Below, one piece after another: positions 44,736 through 55,360 of a stretch of DNA of 64,000 nt. The position numbers and the translations under genes are program-made. Positions within the stretch are counted from its first letter, which is position 1. Each line of letters begins with the position of its first letter. The stretch comes from Ligustrum vulgare. Its lineage: Eukaryota; Streptophyta; Magnoliopsida; Lamiales; Oleaceae. The DNA lies in NCBI GenBank assembly GCA_963555705.1, contig OY743180.1:38286129-38350128 (forward strand). Reading direction: 5' to 3'. Below the pieces are notes generated by a model that was not told the origin of the DNA, ran no database searches, and saw only the letters and a program-made list of their open reading frames with translations.

Positions 44736-45408
44736 CACAAATCAGGTAATAAATACATATTTATTTTGTTAATAAATAAACAATTAACCAAACAATTACC
44801 CACCCCACCTCCAACCCGTCAACCCTACCATGCCCTAATGAGTTCATTTTGACATCCACTTAATCTGACCCTGGACAGAGGCCGCCGCTCCACCCCAAAG
44901 CAAGAGAAGGTCGCCACTACTTAGCCTTCATCACCGATAAGCGTCAGGTGAAGCATGGGCTTCAAGTAACGATCCTCCGACTTCTCTAAATTCCAAGCTG
45001 ATTCAACTCGATCGAAATACAAGCTTGCCTTGTTGCTTCCTGGATTCATTGCTGCCTTTAATTTTCTGGTGTGTGGTGGCGTGGTGGTGATTGTGTGTTG
45101 GTGGAGACGGTGATTGGCAGTGTGGTAGTGTTGCATTGGTGAAGACGGTGATTGCTAGTGCGTTTCTAGAGAGGTTAAATGCAGACGGTTCGCATTGTAG
45201 CAGTGGCGGTGGCACTGCCAGTGGTCGATGGTGGTCCGGTGTTGAGGTTGGTGGTTAGGTGCTTCCGTTCTGGTTACATTTTTGGGTCACATTTGTGGAC
45301 TAGATCGCTGCTGCTTCGTCTATTACACGGCGGTGATGGTGGTGCACAACCTCTGCCTTGTCTGTGGCGATAATCCTAGTGGCTTCCGGATGTCCTCAAT
45401 GAAATGCT

Positions 45409-46880
45409 CTGGTCACACGTTCTACACCTCATGTCACACGTTCCATCCCCAGAGTCACATGTTCAATTTTTCTTAGGTCACATTCATAAACTCTCAGGTC
45501 ACACGTTCATTTTCTTAAGTCACACCATCAAATTATAGAAGTGGTGGTTTGAGCTCGATTGGGCTATGGAATTGTCTCAGTTGGGTGTGTGGAGTTTGTC
45601 ATTGTAGGTTGCTTGGTAAATGGAAGTTTGGTTATCAGGTTGGCAGTGGAGGTTGGTGGGTTGTACGTTGTTGAGGTTGTAGTGGTGTTTGGGTTTTTGG
45701 TCTGCTATGATGGTTAAGGCTCGGGTATGGTGATGTGGTGTTGAATTGGGGATTGTGATTTTGTTTGTGTTTATTCTCATATTATTGACGATTAGAAATC
45801 TATATTCCAACATCAATATGTGAATTTCGAGCTTGAAGGTGATGGTGGTGCAAAATTAATTTTCGGTGGTGACGGTGGTCACTGGTTGTGCATTTGCGTG
45901 GTCACTGGTAGTTGTGCAGTGCGGTCACTTATTGTGCATTTGCTATCAGTGGTGGTTGTGATTGTGCATTGCGTTCACTGGTTGTGCAGTGTGGTCACAT
46001 GTAATTGGTCACAGTCATATTCCACAGGTCACACAACAAAATCTCAGGTCACGTGTCAAATGTGACACACTAATGGGTCACAGTCATATTCCACAGGTCA
46101 CACAACAAATTTTCATGTCACACTTTAAATGTTTAGGTCACATTGACGCATTAATGGGTCACAGCTATATTCCACAGGTCACACAACAAATTTTCAGGTC
46201 ACCTTTAAATGTTTAGGTCACATATCACATTTAATGTATTAAGTTACAGGTCACACAATAAATCTCAGGTCACACTTTAAATGTTTTAGGTCACATGTCA
46301 CATTTAATTTATTAAGTCGCAGGTCACACTTTAAATTTTCAAGTCACGTTTGATGTATTAGGTCACATGTCATTGTTCACACTTCAAAATGTGAATGTCA
46401 CATGTCAAATTTGATGCAGAAAGTCACATGTCACACTTCAGAATTGTTCAGGTCACAATCTATTTGATACATTGCATTACAGTCCATATGCTGGAGCCTG
46501 GAGGTCACACGTAACAGGTCACAAGCCATAAAATCCCTTGGTCACATATCAATTTTATCAAGACACAAATTCAAGAAAATTGGTCACACTTTATAGTTTA
46601 GGTCACAATCACATCTTGATTCATACTTTAAGTCACATATTACATTTGAGGGTCGCATGTCATATTTTACATCTTGCAAATGACAATTAATAGTCACAGG
46701 TCACATATGACTCATTAGGTCACATGTTCAAAAATGTTCTAATCTTCTTCTTCCAGATGTCGCATTAGGTCACATGTTCAAAAATGTTACATTCTTCTTC
46801 TTCTTCCAGATGGCGGTCACATGTCACATATGACGCCTTAGGTCACGGGTCACATATGGTGCAATAGGTCACATGTTAAA
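45409..46880. repeat. Irregular GGTCACA-rich array
   Basis: The heptamer GGTCACA, or a variant, recurs dozens of times with spacing of about 10-30 bp, often as 'aggtcacatgtcacattt' or 'attccacaggtcacacaaca'. Longer local units occur (for example, 46010-46210, three copies of about 65 bp starting 'gggtcacagtcatattccacagg'). Between 46720 and 46910 units end in 'ttcttcttcttcc'. Confidence 0.9.
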
Positions 46881-47051
46881 AAATGTTCCAGACTTCTTCT
46901 TCTTCTGGATTCTGGAGGTGACGACAGGAGACGGCGACGGCGGCGGAGTTGGGTGGTGGTCGCTTTAGTAAGATGCGATGTCCGTTAATTCAAAATTTGA
47001 ATGTAAGTTACAGATTTTATATTTTTTTATTAATTTCACAATTCATCAATT

Positions 47052-47245
47052 TTCTTGTGGTGGTGGTGGTGGTGGAGATGAGTCGAAGGTCACGTTGAAG
47101 GTGGTGATAGTGATGACAACAATGGTTGGTGGTGGTGACGATGGCGGCGACGGTGGTGGTGGTGACAGCGGTGGTGGTGGTGACGACGGTGGTTGGTGGT
47201 GGTGATGGCGGTGGTGGGGGTCGGAGGTGATGGTGGTAATGGTGA
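47052..47245 (+). repeat. GGT/GAC-rich simple repeat
   Basis: Runs of (GGT)n with GAC and GAT triplets occur, with GGTGGTGGTGGTGGTGG at 47056. The strand asymmetry (G-rich on plus) is strong. Similar GGT-rich DNA is at 45070-45300. Confidence 0.9.
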
Positions 47246-47430
47246 CAGTTATGAAGTGTTGCTACAATCTGGGAAGTTTTAAACTCCGTAGGGGTGGAGT
47301 AGGGTGGATGGGGTGGGCGGGTGGTTTAATTTGTGTAATTATTATAATGTTTTTATTATCACCTGATTTATGAATGTTTAAACTATTTTCTTTAATTTTG
47401 AAATGTGTTATTGTAACAACCTGATTTGTG

Positions 47431-48343
47431 TATTTTTCCCATCTGCTAATTACAAGGTCATGTGATATTTAAAATTAGTTTTATTGAATGGATGTTGGGA
47501 AAAATATCTCAAAGACTTTTTAGCACTTGATATGGTCATCATGAATTCATGCATTTTAGGTTAACGATATAATGTTGTTTTTGTGAATTTAATCAATAAG
47601 CATTCAAGGAATATCCTTGTACTAATGTTGTGATTTTATTGAGGACATAGTGATATGATCTTGAACAAAGAAAGGGCATACAATACACTTAAGGATAGTT
47701 CTTCAAATATCATGGGAAAATCAATTGCACTCAAAATCCAAAGAGTATAAATTCAGGCTAGATCAAATGATATTTTTTGAAATCTCATTTGAGGTGGAAT
47801 CACGAGTTTCTCACTTTATTTTCATGGAATAAGATGCTTACAAATAAGGTATTGTAAATAAGATGCTTAGATAATAGATATTATAGATTGTTATTTGTTT
47901 GTTACTTGTTAGTGACTAGTGTAACTTACTTGTTAGTTGTTAGAATTAAAAGTGAATTAAATTGAAAGTCGAAATGATGAATTATAATTTATAAGTTTTA
48001 ACGTAAGTAAAAAAAATGTTCAAAATTTAATTAATCAATTATTCAATTATAATATGAGAAGACAAAAACTAAAATTGAGTAAAAAAATTAAAATTTAAAA
48101 GTTTAAAAAATAAAACCCTCCTCCTTTTTCCGGGTTTGAAATCGGCTACTAAATTAAATAATTGAGTTTTTAGTAGGCGGAGTTAAAATTGTACACAAAT
48201 AATTTGTTACGTGTACAAATTTTTGTTTTGAAATCAAAATTGTATTTTATTTTATATAAAGAAATTAAAGGTTGAAGTTAAATATCATTTATCTGACTGC
48301 ATGCAATTTCGGAATACTTATGTTGTATGCGTAAATTACCATC
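47431..48343. other. Intergenic DNA, left flank of the hAT transposase
   Basis: No gene is seen. I looked here for a TAGAGGTGGCAAA-type left end for the hAT element and found none, so the left end is probably deleted or decayed. Confidence 0.4.
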
Positions 48344-50499
48344 TTACCAATCTTTGACACATATTAATGCTTCCAAAATATCTTCTTTGAGTCGGCTCCT
48401 AACTTCTGACAAAACCCTTTTACTTGGACTAAAAGCAGACTCCGAAGCTACGGTGCTAGCCTGATGTGTTAGTAGATCTTTTGCTATGGCTGAAACAATC
48501 GGATATTTTCGTTCATTTGTTCGCCAATAATGAAGTACATCAAATTCTAAATAATTAGCAGCCTCCACATTTCTAATTAGATCTTGTCCAAAATAAATTT
48601 TCAATTCTTCAGGTATTTGAAGTGAACCTGATTCGTTGCAACTAGTCGACGTACTATAAGAAGAAATTCATTGTGTTTGACTCATTACTTTCATTAAATT
48701 GTATAATTCTACTTCTTCGTCTTCAAGTGTAGTATCATGTAATGGTGCAGATTGTGTATGAGTAACATTAGTTCCTAATCGAGCTGCATATATGGTGTAC
48801 ATGTTTACTAACGTACTTTCTAAATTATTATAAGTGATAGGTTTATCAAAAATCAAAGAGCTATTGATTTTTGAAACAAGAATTTTCGTACCTTTTAAAT
48901 TGAAACGCGGGTCCATTATGTATGCTAAGGGAGATAACATAGGTAAATCTTTCCAATATTTTCTAAATTTCATTTCTATAGCAATTATCATTTCAACAAA
49001 TAATGAGTCACGTCTATATCTATAAAAAGTTCTTGCAATAATATAAAGACGTTCAAGAACTCTTGAACTAGTTGGGTAATATACCACAGATAATATGTTG
49101 GTTGAATCGTAAAAACTTGTCAAAAAAATTTTCGCTTTAAAAGCAACTTCCCAATCCGATTCTATTAATAAAGGGTCATTGTCATTCTTAAGTGGTCTAC
49201 TGTTATAATACTCAATTATTATGTGTTCATATCCTTCACATGATTTAAGTAACAAGTATGTAGAGTTCCATTTATGACCTACGTCGGTGATAAATTTCTT
49301 AGGATCTAAATCGTATTGGGAACACATCTCTTCAAAATATTGTTTTCTACTCGGTGATATGGTTATATGCACTAATGCATCCCTAATTTTATCCATTTGA
49401 TTTTTAATATGTTTAAGTCCATCTTGAACAATTAAATTTAAAATATGACATACACATCTAACAAGGAATAAAAAATCACCAAAATTCGGATTAATAATTC
49501 TACATAACTTATCTACTACAGGCTTATTTACACTAGCATTATTTAAAGTGAATGATCAAATTTTATTTTTGGACTCATATTCTCTAACAATCTGCAGTAT
49601 ATCATTAAATATGTTGGTTGCGTTATGAGGAAATTCTATAATTTTAAAAGCGATAATTTTTTTATGCATAACCCAAAGTGGATCATTGTAGTGTGCAGTT
49701 GCAGCAATATATCTTTTTTTTGTTAATACCTTCCCAAAGATCGAAAGTAAAAGAAATAACACTACCATATTTATTTAAATCGACTATTAATTGTTTCTTA
49801 GTTTTTAGAAAATATTCTATTGTATCAGAACGCAGAGTGTTTCGACTAATACCGACATACCTAGATTGAAGATAACGCTTGATGTATGTAACAAAGTGTT
49901 CGTTGTCCACTATGCTTAGTAGCAACTTCGCCCCCTAATAAATTGAACCATCCCAGTTCGATTATCTTCTTCGGAATACATCTAATTTGAAAGTGTTGTA
50001 GATCCCGCTGTAGAACCACTAGCAGCCATGAAGCAAATTGTAGTTGACTTTGATTCGATTCAATGAACCCGTGCTTGGTCTGACACCTGCGATAGTGACG
50101 GTTGAGGTGTGTAGTACCAATGCCATTTGCCCATGCCAATTGTTGTGTACAATATTTGCACACAGCTTTGAACTCTTGTTTTCCTTCAATTATTTTCCCC
50201 GTTGCGACCAATTTAAAGTGATCCCAACACTTTGAGGTTGACTTATTACTATTTCTAACTTTTCATTTCCCTCTTGCATCGGGAATATCGGGATCATTTT
50301 GTAAAATTTCAACATCTGCATCATTTTCAACATCCTCTAAGTCGATTGTTTGATGTAATGCATCTTCTTCAATATTTTCGAGAATTGGTATGTTGTTGAG
50401 ACCGGAAAATTCATTTTCGAACTAAGAGTCATGCCCTCCAAATCCAGGTGGTGGACCATCGAACAATTCATTAACAAATCTTCGGGCACTGGGATCCAT
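48344..50499 (-). pseudogene. hAT transposase gene (BED zinc finger to dimerisation domain), broken
   Basis: Reading on the minus strand: an ATG at 50499 (MDPSARRFVNELFDGPP), two in-frame stops, a BED-type zinc finger (CWDHFKL...VCKYCTQQL...HLNRH, about 50230-50090), a frameshift, then GISRNTLRSDTIEYF and SFTFDLWEGI (about 49860-49740, catalytic-core start), HYNDPLWVMHKKI, a region ending in LIVQDGLKHIKNQMDKIRD (about 49430-49370), a 242-codon open stretch with DVGHKWNSTYLLL and LAYIMDPRFNLKG, a stop, and the hAT C-terminal dimerisation domain (LEFDVLHYWR...ASTVASESAFS...KRVLSEVRSRL) ending at 48344. All domains are in the right order but in several frames, so it cannot make a full transposase. 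Plant RICESLEEPER/Ac-like proteins are the nearest recognisable relatives. Confidence 0.9.
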
Positions 50500-50650
50500 A
50501 TGTTGAAAATTTGAAATAGAAAATGAAATGTGTGTAATTGTATTTGTAGTGGTAAGCTAGAACTAGAAGTAGTCAAGTAGAATGATTTGAAAATTGTGTG
50601 TGTATAACTGTATACTATGAATAAAATAATAATAATTGAATTAGAAATAT

Positions 50651-50823
50651 AAGAATGTGTTTGGTAAACTTGTTTTTAAACATGTTTTTTCCTACACAAT
50701 CTCCCAAATCACTTTTTAACCATACACATTTTCTCTCTCCATTTTTCAACCATACATTTTACCTAGAAAACACAAAAAAAAACATGTTTTTAAAAAACAA
50801 AAAACTTTTAACAAACAGAGGCT
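50651..50823. mobile_element. MITE, family with GTGTTTGGTAAAC / AACAAACAGAGGC ends, copy 1
   Basis: The left end is 'atgtgtttggtaaacttgtttttaaac' and the right end 'ttttaacaaacagaggct' (inverted 'agcctctgtttgttaaaa'). The core 'cactttttaaccatacacattttctctctccattttt' recurs at 59735-59890 and, diverged and duplicated, at 62340-62610. Confidence 0.6.
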
Positions 50824-51059
50824 AAATGTAATGACAAATTGAGAGAATGACTGAATGAGTATTACTACGTAGTGTTTGTATTGTGTAAAGGCAAGTCGAG
50901 AGAGCTTAAGAGTTGAGAGAGGATTGAGATTGGGTTTGTTGGGAGTGGTGGTTTGATTAATGAAGTGAGTAAGTATTTATAGGAGAAGGAAAAAAAAAAT
51001 AAAAAAAATTATAAAAACAGGTAATGGTCACAAATGTGACCGTTACCAACGGTCAGATT

Positions 51060-51241
51060 TTTTTTTTTTTTTTTATGAGCCGGCTAGCCGAGCGGCTCGT
51101 CGGCTCACTAGCTCGTGGAATCACGAGCCGAACCATGCTCGGCTCGTGGTTCCCTAGTCGCGATTGGCTAGTGGATTGGCTCTCCATTTTGGCGAGCCGA
51201 TCGACGAACCAGCGGGTAGTTCGACCCGTTTGCCACCTCTA
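51060..51241. mobile_element. Right end of a hAT element
   Basis: It ends ...GACCCGTTTGCCACCTCTA at 51241; inverted this is TAGAGGTGGCAAACGGGTC, a classic hAT terminus. The subterminal DNA has repeated 'gagccg/cggctc' words. It probably belongs to the element carrying the transposase at 48344-50499, whose left end I could not find. Confidence 0.65.
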
Positions 51242-51249
51242 GGTGAGCA

Positions 51250-52757
51250 CATTAATACCTGTCCACCGGATAGGTGATCGTTTATATAAATATATATTCT
51301 TTTAATTCGGCATTTTCTATTTTTCTATGGTTTGTAATTTAGTGAGTTTAATTTAATTACCAAAAATTCTTGTTTAGTAATTTATTAAGTTTAATTAAAT
51401 TACTAGATGTTTAATTGGACTTGAATTTGTATTTATCTCTCATTCTTATGATGTTACTTGGAGTACTTATCTCTTATTGTTAATGATAAAAGTTTTTGTA
51501 TGAGATAATGCTTTAGCTTTGCTAAAATTATTGTTTGGCCGAAAATTCTAGCCTGATTATGATAGTGTTTTATTTTGCCGAAAACTCTAGCATTTATTTC
51601 TTACCGTCCAAGTTTATTTGTATTACTTGATTGTTAAGTAATTCACTTATGGTAAGATTCTTTTAATGCATCATTATCTACCTTATCTCTATTAACTTGT
51701 TATTATCTTTGATATATTGCAGGGTATTGAGATTTTGCACAACTAGAATTCTTAGATGACAAGAAACTTGGTGTGCATAAAGAGAGAAAGCTGATGACGT
51801 TTTCTCTAAGTCTTCTGAAGCTCAAAACAGTCAGTGCTGAGCAAATAATCGGCTTCTTAATTTTGTGACTTCTCCATTTGAGTGAACATCTTAGAGACAT
51901 AGAGCTTATTCAGTCATAAAAAATCAATCTTCAAACTACAAATCTAAAAGGTGCTCCCGAGGAGCTTCAATCACTAAAGAAAGAAAAAACCTTCAAACAA
52001 AGATCAAAATGGATATTTGAATCAAGATCGAATAAGAGTTTGGATTTGCTGAATTCTGTGCAGTGTCAAGGGAAGCTACTGAAGAGTGATGGGACGTCAA
52101 CTCACATTACACACCATCGAAGAATCTGGGAGTGATTCGTTTAATTACATGGGTGTTTGATAAATTTTTGTGTAAATTTGTCTTGTAATTTCATTGAAAT
52201 GTGTAACATCATTTTCTTATTAGTGATTGATTTTTGTCAGCAATGTGTGGGCACGTGAATTTTTCCTGATAGAGTTTTTGTTCACGTTAAACTCAAATAT
52301 TGTGTTTCAATTACTTTACAATTCTGCATCACTTAATAATTTCGTTCCCGATTTATTATCCAGACGAATATGTGATAACTAGATTCATCAGGATTTATGC
52401 TAAACAAGACTTCACGTATTTCTTTTTATATTTTACTGTCTAGAAAAATCCGTGACAATTAGTTTCGACTTATTAATAACAAAATTAAACAACTTTAAAT
52501 TTTCAATATATATTGGTAAGGAGATTTTGGCATTCAGAAATCAAATACGAAATTTAGTAACTAAAATAGTTGGTGCAGGAATACTTTGCATCTTCTTTGC
52601 ATAATAATGTTCATCTATTCATTTCAGCCTTGCGGTTTGAATTTCAATTGCTAACTTCGGTTGATAGCAGCACCAGCACTAAATGGCAGTTCTTTAATTT
52701 AGAATATTTTCGTCAGTTTTCGAAGCCAAAAAAAGGGGATTATGCTACTTAGATAAT
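51250..52757. other. Intergenic, probably retroelement-derived DNA without a recognised gene
   Basis: Short exon-like stretches (about 51720-52140) contain frames such as 'gtgctcccgaggagcttcaatc', but no domain I can name. No LTR pair is seen. 'gccgaaaa(c/t)tctagc' occurs twice (51538, 51576). Confidence 0.35.
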
Positions 52758-52858
52758 ATATTTGAACAACATTATGGACAATACACTTATATGGGGTGGA
52801 ATCCACATTTTGATGGACTCCACCCTTTATAAGTGTGTTGTCCACAATATTGTTCAAG
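52758..52858. mobile_element. Foldback MITE-like hairpin, about 100 bp
   Basis: Two arms of about 44 bp, starting at 52758 (ttgaacaacattatggacaa) and ending near 52858 (inverted ttgaacaatattgtggacaa), are inverted repeats with about six mismatches around an 8-bp loop (cattttga). It fits a Stowaway/foldback-type MITE; the TSD is not clear. Confidence 0.6.
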
Positions 52859-54445
52859 TATCATTTTTCAAAAAAATAAAATAAAAATGGAACATGTTGA
52901 TTTTCATTGGCTTAGTCAAAGGTCCCCGATTTGAAAACAAGCCTAACTTACTATCCTTGAGCGCAAATGTACTTTTAACATTATAAGATGGAAATCATTA
53001 CTCAAAAGTTGTAAATAAATTACTAAAAGGGGTATTTGTACAGATGTCACTAATATGAAAATGCATTAAAAATTCATTACTTTTTCAAATTTTGAAAAAA
53101 TGTCATTTTTTAGTGCAAAAATTTCAATTTACCATTTTCAATACTTTTATCAGTTTTGCTCCCCTACTCATGAGGTAGGGGAGTTATATATCCAAGACTC
53201 TTGGGGTGAGGGTAAAAAGTTGTGGTGAAAGTGAGGGCCACTTACACCCACCCTATAGGGAGTTTTGTGTGTATTGAGTAAATAAGCCCTTTACTCTTCA
53301 TGGATAGGGGAGCATCTTCATACTTTTTACATCAAAACACTTGATATGTGGCTTTTTAGATAAGCTATTACACAATGGATAATAGGTAGATTAACAAAAT
53401 AAAAAATAATAATTTCTAGCATTTTCTCAACGTTAGTTGTAAGCACGTGTTTTTGTACGTCTTTTGTATAAGATAAATGATGCACGTCGCTGAAAAATAT
53501 GAAAAGAAATATGCACAGACAATCGAACTAATTTAAGATCATATTTTTGTAATAAAAAAATTAACATTATGTAAGTATAAACAAAAATTTCAGTTTTAAT
53601 TTTTTTTTTTTCCAAAAGAGTTTAGAAATTATTTATTTTATATTCTTAACTAGATTTTAATTAAAAAGTAAATCTCGTTTCGTATGAATCAATTAATGAT
53701 TTTAATAAGAATTTAATGATGTTATTAACAAAAGAGAATTCTATTTAAATGTATTATAGATTAATATTAATAGCTAATAATAATTTTATTTAATGGAATA
53801 AACCAATGTTAAGGTTAATATTGATCGAAAACCTAAAAAAGGATTGGTAAAATGAAAAATCAAAAGTTTCACACTCATCTATACTTTTAATATATTTTAT
53901 GTATGTATGTATATATGTATGTATTGTATGTAAAATTAGATGTAGATAGATTAATAACAAAGTAATTTTCTCTTCTTTTCTTAATACTAAATAAATGAAA
54001 AAATATATATAATAATATGAAATCAAATTACAATATTGAATATTTTTAGATAATAAATTAATTTAATATTAAATAAATTATAAAGAAAAATAATATAAAA
54101 TTATATTATAACATTATAAATTACTAAATTATAAATTAATGATTTAATATTATTAAATAATGAGTAAGGATATAATGAGTATATAACAATATATGAGGGT
54201 AAAATAGGTGTACAAAATAAGTTGTTATTTATTTTTTGTTTTTTGAATGGAAAAGGGATTTTTGGTGATAAAGCTTCATCTCGGATTTTAATTCGGGTTA
54301 TTACTGAAGAAATTGTACCTATTTTGTGTGTGATTTCTAGGGGATCTCGATTGAAAGAAATTTTGTTGTTAGTTGAGGCTCTTTTATAAGCTAAATAATT
54401 TCATAATTGAGTTGGTTTGAATCGATTAGCAGTTTGACTTCTTCT

Positions 54446-54479
<34 letters not shown>

Positions 54480-54849
54480 TGCAGCCTTATCAATAAAAAA
54501 AATTTCAATTTATAAACATGAATAGTATTATCGAACAAAGCCTAAAATGTAATGTAATTAAAAAAAGTTACAGTGTCAATTACCTTGGGATAAATTACTA
54601 AAGTATTCATTTAACTAGTTGCTTAATTATAATTTAAATAATTAATCATCATAGTTAACATATGCAATCCTTTCTAATGATCAAAGGATATTAAGGTCTG
54701 TTTTGCATTGATGTTGTGAATATAGTTTTTTGCTGTAAAGTTTTTATTAGAACTTTTTTAAAAAGGTGATGTTAATAAAAATAGTCGATCGTTTGAATAT
54801 CAGTTCAGAAAGTACCGTTAACATTAAATTGATTGTTTGACAGTATAAC
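52859..54849. other. AT-rich intergenic DNA
   Basis: No gene is visible. It holds a short palindrome ctcccctac-tcat-gaggtaggggag (about 53159-53183), tatgtatgta tracts (53898-53930) and a poly(T) tract (54446-54478). Confidence 0.5.
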
Positions 54850-55360
54850 TAGATATGACAATGGGGCGGGTATCCCCGCTTCGTGCCCCGCACCACGAAA
54901 TGAACCTCAAACTCATATCCGTCCATGACCCGCTAAGTCATAACGGGGCGGGATGGGCATGGGTTCAGGACGGGTCATCCAATACCTGCCCCTCCCCGCC
55001 CCACCCCGTTAACATTCAGTTTATTTTTTTTTCTTTTTTAAAAAAATATTATTTGAACGTTTTTTTCATTTGTTTTATTATTAAATTCTATCCCTCATAA
55101 TTAAACAACTTTTTTAAACAATACAATATCAAAAACATTTTTTCCAACAAGATCCTAAAAAATTTTTAAATACTCATCATAAACAAAAACTAACAAAATA
55201 TAATATTTTTTCAAGCTATATAGTAAAAAAAAAAAAAATTAATTATTTTTTAGAATAAGTTGCGGGGCGGGTCAAACAAAACCTGCCCCGCCCCATACTC
55301 GTTTTGAGTTTTTCATTTTAATCCCATCAACTTGCGAGGCGACTTTTTTCGCCCCATTAG

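Larger units (their letters stand above)
44736..47430. mobile_element. Putative TIR element with GGTCACA array and GGT-rich DNA
   Basis: CACAAATCAGG (44736-44746) is matched by the inverted CCTGATTTGTG (47420-47430). A second inverted copy, cacctgatttatg (about 47362), lies inside the right side, and the subterminal DNA is inverted too (attacccaccccacctcc at 44800 versus ggatggggtgggcgg at 47306). I could not find a convincing TSD, so superfamily is open (MULE-like is possible). No protein-like gene lies inside; the Gly- and Asp-rich frames are artefacts of GGT repeats. Confidence 0.45.

Noticed and set aside
45409..46880. A CRISPR-like array
   Set aside because: Repeat units are short, variable and irregularly spaced, and the genome is a plant nuclear one.
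46978..47205. Gly/Asp-rich frame as a glycine-rich protein
   Set aside because: The sequence is a direct read-out of GGT/GAT/GAC triplet repeats with no start context or domain.
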